A stretch of DNA of 14,920 nucleotides from Tissierellales bacterium. Its GTDB lineage: Bacteria; Bacillota; Clostridia; Tissierellales; JASKZW01. Below are positions 1 through 6,206 of the stretch, piece by piece (within the stretch, counting starts at the first letter, position 1; the number at the start of each line of letters is the position of its first letter). The stretch spans positions 1-14,920 of the forward strand of contig JASLIL010000074.1 of assembly GCA_030152145.1 (NCBI GenBank), written 5' to 3'. A program made the translations under genes and the position numbers. The notes under the pieces were generated by a model. That model saw only the letters and a program-made list of their open reading frames with translations, was not told the origin of the DNA and did no database searches.

Positions 1-12
1 GGGGAACGTTTT

Positions 13-345
13 ATGGATAATGATATACTTATAATTTGCAAAGAATGGTCTGGTAGTGTTATGGATTTAGAAAATATAAAGAAACAGTATTTGAACTTAA
101 CACCAGCTAAAAGGTTTTATCTATACAAAGAAGTTAATAAAAGTATTAAGGACTTGGATAGGCTATTAAATAGTTTTAGTAATAAAAATAATCATGCCTT
201 TAATGAGAATTTTGAAACTAGAATTGGTTTGCTATCAATAGATTTAAATTTAATAGCTATAGATAATGATACAGAGTTTATTAAATTAGATCCTGCTGTA
301 GTTCTTCTTTGTGGAATTGATAAAAATAATAAAAAATTAAGATAA
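13..345 (+). CDS. Hypothetical protein, 110 aa, AT-rich
   Basis: I do not recognise this protein. It is small, soluble, and rich in Asn, Lys, Leu and Ile, with no signal peptide, no membrane segment and no known motif. The reading frame is open back to base 1, so ATG at 13, preceded only by GGGGAA, may not be the true start; ATG at 61 is a weak alternative. It lies 22 bases before the start of the next + gene with no terminator between, so the two are probably cotranscribed. Its base composition is clearly more AT-rich than its neighbours and it lacks their frequent GAG/GGG codons, which could mean acquisition from elsewhere. A small AT-rich gene beside a DUF3885-like gene could be an immunity or cargo gene, but nothing in the sequence shows this. 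Confidence 0.55.
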   Translation: MDNDILIICKEWSGSVMDLENIKKQYLNLTPAKRFYLYKEVNKSIKDLDRLLNSFSNKNNHAFNENFETRIGLLSIDLNLIAIDNDTEFIKLDPAVVLLCGIDKNNKKLR

Positions 346-367
346 TTCATTGGAAGGGATGGGGTTT

Positions 368-1405
368 ATGGGAGATTTGGAGCTGGCTTTGGGGAAGCTT
401 TTGGGGGATTTGGATTTTAGGGGAGGACCTCTTTTTAGGCTGTCGCCTAAACTAAGGCTACATAGTGCCCTGGCCTATGACTATGCTGATTTAGGGGATG
501 AGGGACTTTATCTTGATAGGAGTCTTGAGATGGGCTTGGAGCTTTTTGAGTCCTTGGATTTTAGGGGGGATTTTCTACTGGTTTATGATGCTGCCTTTGG
601 AAGTTCTCCTAGGGAGCTTGAGTTTATAGAGTCACTTTTGATAAATCCTAGAAAGAGGGAGTTTGTGGACTACCAGTGGTCTGAAGATAGTGAAATTTAT
701 AGGGGGAGAAGGCATATTTACCTTGTGGAGGATTTTAAGCGGGAGGAGCTTTTTAGGGAGATAATTCTTTCGGACTTCTCTGGCGATTATAGCCTGGCTT
801 CTTCTGTCTTTCTTGTTGACTTGGAGACTGGCCTTGTTCTCTATCTTTATGATGATAGGGGGGCCTATATTATGTCTTCTAGGGAGCCGCTTCTCTGGCA
901 GCTTTGGGAGGCTAATCAGGATTCCTTTTTTGAGGATTGTAGGGATTTTGAAGTAGAACTTAATCATCTTTTTTGGTTGGAGGGTGGTTTTTATCTTTGT
1001 GCAGAGTTTAAGATGAGGATAAACGATAGCTGGCTGGAAGTTTCTACTAAGGCGGATCTTGCAGGCCTAAGGCTTTTAAGGTCCTTGTTTGAAGATCATA
1101 GGGCTGGCTGTGGTCTGCCACTTTTTCCTCCCTGTGGTGATAGTCCGTTTTATGTGGATCCTGACCTGGACTTGGCCATTAGTCATAGGGATGGTTTGGT
1201 GACTATAGAGGGGGAGGGTCTAAGGACTAGCTTTTACTATCTACAGTATAAGAGGGAAATTTTAAAACTTCTAGTTGCTATTGAGGATTTCTACAAGGAC
1301 TATGGTTTAAAGCTAGAGGAGATTGATGACTCTGACTGCCTTAATTTTCTAGGGGAGTGGTCTGATTTTAAGAGGGCTAATGATAATTTGAATTATTATT
1401 TTTAA
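368..1405 (+). CDS. DUF3885-like domain protein of unknown function
   Basis: A 345-residue soluble protein. I chose ATG 368 because GGAAGGGA lies about 8 bases upstream; TTG 350 and ATG 359 are in frame but overlap or precede that site. Residues about 20-75 (a PLFRL start, then a helix ending in ELFESL and a strand) and residues 100-180 (a YQW motif, an REIIL helix, SVFLVDLETGLVLYLYDDRG, and a Trp-containing helix) resemble DUF3885 proteins, whose mark is the YDDRG element, here at 161-165. The last 150 residues (about 195-345) are an acidic, aromatic-rich region I cannot assign. No catalytic residues or membrane segments are evident. DUF3885 proteins have no established activity as far as I know. 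Codon use is typical of the window, rich in AGG and GGG. It is the last gene before a terminator. Confidence 0.6.
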   Translation: MGDLELALGKLLGDLDFRGGPLFRLSPKLRLHSALAYDYADLGDEGLYLDRSLEMGLELFESLDFRGDFLLVYDAAFGSSPRELEFIESLLINPRKREFVDYQWSEDSEIYRGRRHIYLVEDFKREELFREIILSDFSGDYSLASSVFLVDLETGLVLYLYDDRGAYIMSSREPLLWQLWEANQDSFFEDCRDFEVELNHLFWLEGGFYLCAEFKMRINDSWLEVSTKADLAGLRLLRSLFEDHRAGCGLPLFPPCGDSPFYVDPDLDLAISHRDGLVTIEGEGLRTSFYYLQYKREILKLLVAIEDFYKDYGLKLEEIDDSDCLNFLGEWSDFKRANDNLNYYF

Positions 1406-1413
1406 GCATAAAG

Positions 1414-1446
1414 AAGGCAGGGGAGCTAGGTCCTCTGCCTTTAGTT
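1414..1446. terminator. Intrinsic terminator between convergent genes
   Basis: An 11-bp stem (1414-1424 with 1431-1441, one G-U pair) closes a six-base loop. A T-rich tail (TTTAGTTTTCTA) follows on the + strand. The - strand has only a short T-rich tail, so termination is probably stronger for the 368-1405 transcript, though the stem sits between both convergent stop codons. Confidence 0.7.
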
Positions 1447-1448
1447 TT

Positions 1449-2888
1449 CTATAAATTTTTAGCTAGATAGAAAAGAGTTTTTACAGGTATTCCTGTTGCA
1501 TCCTTTGGTAGGTAGCCTCTTTCTGAGTCAAAGTAGGCAGTTCCTGCTATGTCTAAGTGTACCCATGGTTTGTCTTCTACGAAGGCTTCTAGGAATTGTC
1601 CTGCTGTTATGGTTCCTCCTCCGATTCTACCTGAGTTTCTTAGGTCTGCTCTGTGACTTTTTATTAGCTTTCTGTATTCTTCATGGTTTGGTAGTTCCCA
1701 TACTAGCTCGTCAGCTTCTTGGCTGGCCTTGTTTACTTCTTCCATGAAGTCCTTGTTGTTGGTTATTGCTCCTGTGTGGATGTTTGCTAGGGCGCCGACA
1801 CATGCTCCTGTTAGGGTTGCTATGTCTACTATCTTAGTTGCCTTTGTTTGTGTTGCTATATAGTAGATGGCGTCTGCTAGTGTTAGTCTTCCTTCAGCGT
1901 CTGTGTTTATTACTTCTATAGTTTTTCCACCCATGGAACCTATTATGTCTCCTGTTTTGTAGGCTTTTCCTGAGATCATGTTTTCGCAGGCTGCTATAAC
2001 TGCTACTACGTTGGTTTCTAGTTTTGCCTTAGCTATGGCTTTCATAGTTCCTATTACAGAACCTGCTCCTGCCATGTCACAGTGCATTGTTAGCATTCCG
2101 TTGGCTGACTTGATGCAGTATCCGCCTGAGTCGTAGGTTAGTCCCTTTCCTACTAGTCCTAGAGTTTCTTCTGAATCTGGATTTCCTTCATATTTCATTA
2201 CTATAAACTTAGGTGCTTGGTCGGATCCTTTTGATACTGCTAGGAAGGCCTCCATGCCTAGGTTTTCTATTTTTTCCTTTTCAAATACTTCTACGTCTAC
2301 TCCTAGAGGTTCTAGTTCTTCTTTTGCAGCTTTAGCTAGCTTGCTTGGTGTCATATACATTGCTGGCTCATTTACTAGGTCACGAGTTAGGAAGATTCCT
2401 GACATTAGGTCTTGGGCTTCTTTTATGCCTAGTTCTGCTCTTTCTAGCTTTTCTTCTGGAGAGTCAAAGTAGATTTCTTCTAGAGATAGCTTAAGCTTGT
2501 CTTCGCTTAGGAATTTGTCGTATTTGTAGCTAGTTTCTAGTAGGCCTTCTACTACTGCCTTTATAGTGTTTTTGTAGCATAGTTCATTTACTATTGGCAT
2601 AACTACTTTAGCTGATTTAATCTTGTTTTTATTTAGGGATCTTCCTAGTTTAAAGTAGGATTTTCTTAGAGCTTCAAAGTCTAGGTCTTTTTCTTTTCCT
2701 AGTCCTACTAGTACAAGATTGTTGCCTTTTAGTGATAGGTCTTCATATATTTCTCCCTCTTTGCCTGTAAAGATTTCCTTGTCTTTTACAAAGTCAAGAA
2801 CGTCCTTAAAGCCTTCTAGGTTTTCAGTTTCTTCGAATACAGGAAGTACAAGAATGTCTCCCTTAGTTTTATCTATAAAAAATTTCAT
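1449..2888 (-). CDS. pepA: Leucyl aminopeptidase, M17 family
   Basis: A cytosolic di-metal aminopeptidase that removes N-terminal residues, leucine preferred, from peptides; the family forms hexamers. It has 479 residues, close to the usual ~500. The C-terminal catalytic domain carries the full set of M17 residues: Lys248, Asp253, Asp271, Asp330 and Glu332 for metal binding, and Lys260 and Arg334 as catalytic residues. All seven lie at a constant offset of 22 from E. coli PepA numbering. The hallmark NTDAEGRL is at 328-335. The motif usually written MKYDMGGAA is MHCDMAGAG here, an unusual variant with the metal-binding Asp kept. Start ATG is preceded by AAGGAGTGG. It is monocistronic, with its own promoter (2920-2948). 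Homologues have been shown to act as Cys-Gly dipeptidases, so glutathione or peptide recycling is possible. Confidence 0.95.
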   Translation of the reverse strand: MKFFIDKTKGDILVLPVFEETENLEGFKDVLDFVKDKEIFTGKEGEIYEDLSLKGNNLVLVGLGKEKDLDFEALRKSYFKLGRSLNKNKIKSAKVVMPIVNELCYKNTIKAVVEGLLETSYKYDKFLSEDKLKLSLEEIYFDSPEEKLERAELGIKEAQDLMSGIFLTRDLVNEPAMYMTPSKLAKAAKEELEPLGVDVEVFEKEKIENLGMEAFLAVSKGSDQAPKFIVMKYEGNPDSEETLGLVGKGLTYDSGGYCIKSANGMLTMHCDMAGAGSVIGTMKAIAKAKLETNVVAVIAACENMISGKAYKTGDIIGSMGGKTIEVINTDAEGRLTLADAIYYIATQTKATKIVDIATLTGACVGALANIHTGAITNNKDFMEEVNKASQEADELVWELPNHEEYRKLIKSHRADLRNSGRIGGGTITAGQFLEAFVEDKPWVHLDIAGTAYFDSERGYLPKDATGIPVKTLFYLAKNL

Positions 2889-2919
2889 CTTACCACTCCT
2901 TCATAAATATATTACATTA

Positions 2920-2948
2920 ATTTTATCAGAAAATTTACATAACTTCAA
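2920..2948 (-). promoter_or_regulatory. Sigma-A promoter of pepA
   Basis: On the - strand, TTGAAG (2943-2948) and TAAAAT (2920-2925) are separated by exactly 17 bases. This puts the transcript start near 2913, giving a leader of about 25 bases before the pepA ATG. A small perfect dyad, CCTAT-ATA-ATAGG (2958-2970), lies just upstream of the -35 box and could be a protein site. Confidence 0.6.
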
Positions 2949-3005
2949 ACTTTTAAGCCTATATAATAGGTAAAAATAGTATAATATAGAAAAAGTTTAT
3001 AGAGA

Positions 3006-3034
3006 TTGACAATTCTTTTATGACTGGATATAAT
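3006..3034 (+). promoter_or_regulatory. Consensus sigma-A promoter of the riboswitch-exchanger unit
   Basis: TTGACA (3006-3011) and TATAAT (3029-3034), both exact consensus, are separated by 17 bases. Transcription should begin near 3041, right at the 5' edge of the aptamer. A perfect promoter is what one expects when control is exerted afterwards by attenuation. Confidence 0.88.
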
Positions 3035-3042
3035 ATTTATGA

Positions 3043-3131
3043 TAGAGGGAGTAACTTTCCAAGTGGAATTAAAGTCGTCAATACGGTCAAGGACCCGGCT
3101 TTAATGGCTTAAAATGCTTAGTGAGACTCTA
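3043..3131 (+). ncRNA. yybP-ykoY family Mn2+ riboswitch aptamer
   Basis: The leader carries the conserved marks of the yybP-ykoY manganese riboswitch in the right order: GGGAGTA (3047-3053) just after the 5' strand of P1; AAAGTCGTCAATACG (3071-3085), matching the L3 core; CCGGCTTT (3095-3102); and GTGAGACTCTA (3121-3131) closing P1. Helices can be drawn: P1 3043-3047 with 3127-3131; a short hairpin 3057-3060 with 3065-3068; a 7-bp helix 3068-3074 with 3099-3105; and GGTC/GACC at 3085-3088 with 3092-3095. This family binds Mn2+ (and needs Mg2+) and usually switches on Mn efflux genes. Assignment rests on recalled consensus, not on a covariance search. Confidence 0.9.
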
Positions 3132-3158
3132 CAACAGAAAGTTGTAGTGTCTTTTTTT
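3125..3158 (+). terminator. Riboswitch expression-platform terminator
   Basis: An 11-bp stem with one mismatch (3125-3135 with 3141-3151), a five-base loop and seven U residues (3152-3158). Its left arm contains 3127-3131, the 3' strand of aptamer helix P1. Aptamer closure and terminator formation therefore exclude each other. The predicted logic is Mn2+ bound: P1 forms, no terminator, gene on. Confidence 0.85.
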
Positions 3159-3182
3159 ATGCAAAAAAATAGGAGGTGTCTT

Positions 3183-4193
3183 ATGGATAATTTAATATTG
3201 GGTTTTTTAGAGTCTTTCCCTAGTATTTTTCTTCTTATTACTATTGGGATCAGTCTCTATGTTCTAGGCAAGGGGGCAGATCTTCTGGTGGATCAGGCTG
3301 TTTCAATTTCCCTTAAGTGGGGGATTCCTAAGATTATAGTGGGGGCTACTATAGTTAGCCTGGGTACTACTATACCAGAGTCTAGTGTTTCTGTTATATC
3401 AGCTTTAAAGGGTAATCCAGATATGGCCCTGGGAAATGCTATAGGTTCTATTATAGCCAATACAGCCTTGATATTGGGTCTGGCTTCTATGGTGGGCAGG
3501 GTTCCTGTGGATAGGAAGGCTATAGAGCGTCAGGGGGGAATACTTTTACTTTCCAGCTTGATTTTAGCTGTGGTTAGTATGCCTTTCTTTGGCGATGGTG
3601 TTAATGGAGTGGTTAGCCAGAAGGTTGGGGTAGTTTTTATTATAATGTTGATCTACTACATACATTCAACTATAAAGTGGGGTAAGTCTGAACTTTCTGA
3701 GGATGAAGCTGAGGAGGTTATAGAAACTAAGGATCCACTTTTACTCCAGCTTATAAAGATGTTTTTTGGAGTTTTTGTGGTAGTTCTGTCTTCTAAGGTT
3801 CTTATTCCTAGTGTGGAGCTTTTGGCTCTTAGGGCTAAGATACCTCAGGCTATTATAGCTTCTACCTTGGTGGCTTTTGGTACTAGCTTGCCAGAGCTTG
3901 TTACAGCTATTACTTCTGTTAAGAAGGGTCATGGGGATCTGGCTGTTGGTAATGTGGTGGGGGCTAATATATTAAATATTCTCTTGGTTATAGGTCTGTC
4001 AGCAGCTGTTACCAAGGAGGGCCTTTTGATGAGCCTGGATTTCTACAAGATTCAGATACCGACTATGCTTTTGGTTTTAATGGTATTTTTTAGTTTTGCC
4101 AAGAATGATGATGGTGAGATTTCAAAGAAAGAGGGCCTTTTGATGATGGCTATATATACGGTCTATCTTTTTGTAAACTATATGATGGCCTAG
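3183..4193 (+). CDS. CaCA-family cation (Ca2+/Na+ type) exchanger, probable Mn2+/Ca2+ efflux
   Basis: A 336-residue integral membrane antiporter of the Ca2+/cation antiporter superfamily (YrbG-like). It has the two inverted alpha-repeats that form the ion site: GATIVSLGTTIPES (54-67, Glu66) followed by GNAIGSIIAN, and STLVAFGTSLPEL with Glu238 followed by GNVVGANILN. An acidic cytosolic loop (about residues 165-185, ELSEDEAEEV) separates the two halves, as is usual. About ten membrane segments are likely. The start is ATG 3183, with AGGAGGTG at 3171-3178. An in-frame ATG at 3114 must be rejected because it lies inside the aptamer. The Mn2+-type riboswitch upstream suggests the substrate, or one of them, is Mn2+. 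A terminator follows directly, so it is monocistronic. Confidence 0.92.
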   Translation: MDNLILGFLESFPSIFLLITIGISLYVLGKGADLLVDQAVSISLKWGIPKIIVGATIVSLGTTIPESSVSVISALKGNPDMALGNAIGSIIANTALILGLASMVGRVPVDRKAIERQGGILLLSSLILAVVSMPFFGDGVNGVVSQKVGVVFIIMLIYYIHSTIKWGKSELSEDEAEEVIETKDPLLLQLIKMFFGVFVVVLSSKVLIPSVELLALRAKIPQAIIASTLVAFGTSLPELVTAITSVKKGHGDLAVGNVVGANILNILLVIGLSAAVTKEGLLMSLDFYKIQIPTMLLVLMVFFSFAKNDDGEISKKEGLLMMAIYTVYLFVNYMMA

Positions 4194-4197
4194 TTTT

Positions 4198-4230
4198 GTC
4201 CCTGCTATTTAGCTAGCAGGGGCTTTTTTT
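4198..4230 (+). terminator. Intrinsic terminator of the exchanger gene
   Basis: A 10-bp stem (4198-4207 with 4214-4223, one U-G pair near the base), a six-base loop TTTAGC, and a run of seven T residues (4224-4230), starting just after the stop codon at 4191-4193. Confidence 0.9.
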
Positions 4231-4258
4231 GTTTCTGTTTGGGAAAATAAGGTATAAT
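4229..4258 (+). promoter_or_regulatory. Candidate promoter of the CBS-HEPN gene
   Basis: TATAAT (4253-4258) is an exact -10 box. The best -35 is TTGTTT (4229-4234) at 18 bases, lying in the T tail of the preceding terminator. It would give a leader of about 23 bases. The -35 match is weak. Confidence 0.45.
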
Positions 4259-4287
4259 TTATAGTAGGTGGAGAATGGGGGGAGACT

Positions 4288-5049
4288 ATGGATTTATCGT
4301 CTAGTATTAAGGCTAAAAATATATCTTCTAATCTTAGGACCATTAGGGATCAGGATATTTCAGTGGACACTCGTAATGAAATGTATGAGAAAAACTATAC
4401 TGTTTATGGTGTTAGGGATTACTATGGCCAGGTTTATGGCTACATAGAGAGGGAGGATTACAAGAGTGTAAAAAAGATTAGGGTGGAGGATATAGTTACT
4501 GAGGATAGTTCTATTGAGAGGGTTTTAAGGCTTTTAAGGTCTAGAAAGTTTCTTTTTATTATGAAGAAGGATGGGGATATAGATATTATAACTGAGGCAG
4601 ACCTAACTAAGCCTGAGGTTTCACTTTATGCCTTCCTGCTGCTTTATAGGTTTGAGGATATTATAACTGAGATTATAAGGGATAATCTTTCCCTTAAGGA
4701 GATTAGGGATAATATGTATTATCCTAGGTATGAGGAGGCCAGGAGGCTTTATAATAAGAAGAAGGATGAGAATATGGATTTGGATCTGGTTCAGTGTCTT
4801 TATCTTCTGGATAAGACCAATATTCTTCTTAATGTCTATAGCTATGAGATCTTGGGCTTTGAGTCGGAGAAGGACTACAGGGCATTTTTCCAGGATGTTA
4901 ATAGGGATATTAGAAATGAAGTGGCCCATACTAGGGATATAGTTTCTGGTGGCAACAAGGAGGAGACTATAGATATGCTTTTAAAGTTAAAGGAGATTAC
5001 TAGAAGTCTTAAAAACTTTGAGATTTTAAAGAATGTTGAGTATAGATAA
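4288..5049 (+). CDS. CBS-pair protein with C-terminal HEPN-like domain
   Basis: A 253-residue soluble protein. Residues about 16-60 and 64-110 look like two CBS repeats (a Bateman module): each has a strand-helix unit, and the second ends in the typical FLFIMKKDGDIDIITEADL (88-106). CBS pairs usually bind adenine nucleotides. Residues about 112-253 are all-helical and contain IRNEVAHTRD (208-217); Arg209 and His214 form an R-x4-H motif, the signature of HEPN-fold RNases and related non-catalytic domains. The start ATG has GGGGGGAGA upstream. The gene stands alone between two terminators. I infer a nucleotide-sensing regulator, possibly with RNase activity; the helical domain could equally be a non-catalytic dimer or binding module. 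No antitoxin-like partner is adjacent. Confidence 0.75.
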   Translation: MDLSSSIKAKNISSNLRTIRDQDISVDTRNEMYEKNYTVYGVRDYYGQVYGYIEREDYKSVKKIRVEDIVTEDSSIERVLRLLRSRKFLFIMKKDGDIDIITEADLTKPEVSLYAFLLLYRFEDIITEIIRDNLSLKEIRDNMYYPRYEEARRLYNKKKDENMDLDLVQCLYLLDKTNILLNVYSYEILGFESEKDYRAFFQDVNRDIRNEVAHTRDIVSGGNKEETIDMLLKLKEITRSLKNFEILKNVEYR

Positions 5050-5060
5050 AAATTTCCTAT

Positions 5061-5096
5061 AAAAAACTAGCTATTCCTTAGAATAGCTAGTTTTTT
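5061..5096. terminator. Bidirectional terminator, perfect 16-bp stem
   Basis: A perfect 16-bp stem (5061-5076 with 5081-5096) with loop CTTA, a T run on the right and an A run on the left. It gives a U tail on either strand and separates convergent stop codons. Its right edge coincides with the yeiH-like stop codon (5096-5098). Confidence 0.92.
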
Positions 5097-6100
5097 TATA
5101 TTTGTCCTACAAAGCTTTGTACCATAAAGGATACTATAACTACTAGTAGGGAGATTATAAAACCGTGGACCATAGGTAGGAAACCAGATTTACTCATTTC
5201 CTTAAAATTGGTGCTTAGGCCTATGGCTCCTAGGGACATGATCATTAGAAACTTGCTGGCATTGGCTAGGCCTTGGGCTTCTTTTGCTCCTAGCAGGCCT
5301 AGACTGTTTACTAGGACTACTCCTATAAAGACTAGGATAAACCAGGGGAAGATCTTGCCTATATCTACTTTTTTTCTTTGACTCTGTCCCTGATCTTTTG
5401 TCCTTGAGTTTATGTAGGAGAAGATAAGAACTATAGGTACTATGGATAGGGTTCTGGTTAGCTTTACTATTAGGGCAAATTGTCCTGCTGCATCTGAGAA
5501 GGCATAGCCTGCTGCTACTACAGATGAAGTGTCATTTACAGCTGTTCCAGCCCAGAGGCCATAGCCTAGGTCTGTCATATTAAAGTACTTTCCTGCTATG
5601 GGAAAGAGGATTACCATTACTATATCAAACAAGAAGGTGGCTGATATAGAGTAGGCTACATCGCTGGCGCTGGCTTCTATGGTTGGGGCTATGCTGGCTA
5701 TGGCTGAGCCTCCACAGATTCCTGTTCCTGCTGAAATAAGACTTGAAAGCTTCCAGTTCATCTTAAAGAGCTTTCCTAGATAGTGGCCAAAGAAAAAGGC
5801 TGTAAACAGGGTGAAGCACATTACAAAAAGGGAGTATTTCCCTACCTTGGTTACCTGGTAGATATTTAGTCCAAAGCCCATTAGGATTATGGAAAATTTC
5901 AAGAGCTTTTTAGATACAAACTTTAGTCCCTGATCAAAGCCACCTATTTTTTCCACTAGGGGGTTTAGGGTCATGCCTATTAGTAGGGCAAAAACTGATG
6001 GTGATATTAAATTTTTTGGTATAAATCCGCTTAAAAATTTTGCTAAAAGGGCTAGTAGTATTGTTAAGACTATGCCCCTTATAGATTCTTTTATTTTCAT
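5096..6100 (-). CDS. yeiH: YeiH/UPF0324-family membrane protein, putative sulfur-oxyanion exporter
   Basis: A 334-residue polytopic inner-membrane protein with about ten hydrophobic segments. The UPF0324 family signature is clear: AGTGICGGSAIAS (124-136), followed by PTIEASASDVAYSISATFLF, and then GLWAGTAVNDTSSVVAAGYAF. Length matches the usual ~330-350. Family members are called putative sulfate exporters; links of E. coli-type YeiH to sulfite come from its partner regulator YeiE, so a sulfite or sulfonate efflux role is plausible but unproven. The start ATG (6098-6100) has AAAGGAG upstream. It is divergent from a LysR regulator, the same arrangement as yeiH-yeiE in enterobacteria, which supports the family call and points to regulation by that neighbour. 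Confidence 0.88.
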   Translation of the reverse strand: MKIKESIRGIVLTILLALLAKFLSGFIPKNLISPSVFALLIGMTLNPLVEKIGGFDQGLKFVSKKLLKFSIILMGFGLNIYQVTKVGKYSLFVMCFTLFTAFFFGHYLGKLFKMNWKLSSLISAGTGICGGSAIASIAPTIEASASDVAYSISATFLFDIVMVILFPIAGKYFNMTDLGYGLWAGTAVNDTSSVVAAGYAFSDAAGQFALIVKLTRTLSIVPIVLIFSYINSRTKDQGQSQRKKVDIGKIFPWFILVFIGVVLVNSLGLLGAKEAQGLANASKFLMIMSLGAIGLSTNFKEMSKSGFLPMVHGFIISLLVVIVSFMVQSFVGQI

Positions 6101-6121
6101 AAAAATCTCCTTTCAAAGTTT

Positions 6122-6176
6122 ACTATCTTAATAATAGTTGGCTGGTGTGATAAAATCAAATTATGAATTGTTATCA
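6122..6176. promoter_or_regulatory. Two dyads in the divergent control region (possible LysR sites)
   Basis: ACTAT-N7-ATAGT (6122-6138) overlaps the -10 box of the yeiH-like promoter. TGATAA-N17-TTATCA (6148-6176) spans its -35 box and lies 30-58 bases upstream of the lysR start codon. Position suits binding by the divergent LysR regulator, controlling both genes. The assignment is by symmetry and place only. Confidence 0.45.
6131..6159 (-). promoter_or_regulatory. Sigma-A promoter of the yeiH-like gene
   Basis: On the - strand, TTGATT (6154-6159) and TATTAT (6131-6136) are separated by 17 bases. This puts the start near 6124 and the leader at about 24 bases. Confidence 0.6.
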
Positions 6177-6206
6177 TATTATAAAGTGAATTTATGGAGG
6201 GTTTTT

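Noticed and set aside
632..967. 111-aa open frame on the - strand inside the DUF3885-like gene
   Set aside because: It lies wholly within a well-supported + gene, has no ribosome site and reads as a low-complexity shadow (Lys/Ile/Pro/Leu).
3114..3182. Extended N-terminus of the exchanger from ATG 3114
   Set aside because: These bases belong to the riboswitch aptamer and its terminator; a strong ribosome site (3171-3178) marks ATG 3183 as the start.
4621..4929. 102-aa open frame on the - strand opposite the CBS-HEPN gene
   Set aside because: Antisense shadow; the + strand frame has domain matches and a ribosome site.
4288..5096. Toxin-antitoxin pair built on the HEPN-like protein
   Set aside because: There is no small partner gene beside it (no MNT nucleotidyltransferase), and terminators isolate it on both sides.
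6138..6206. LysR start at TTG 6138 (23 extra residues)
   Set aside because: No ribosome site precedes it, the stretch holds the divergent promoter and dyads, and LysR HTH domains begin almost at the N-terminus, as from ATG 6207.
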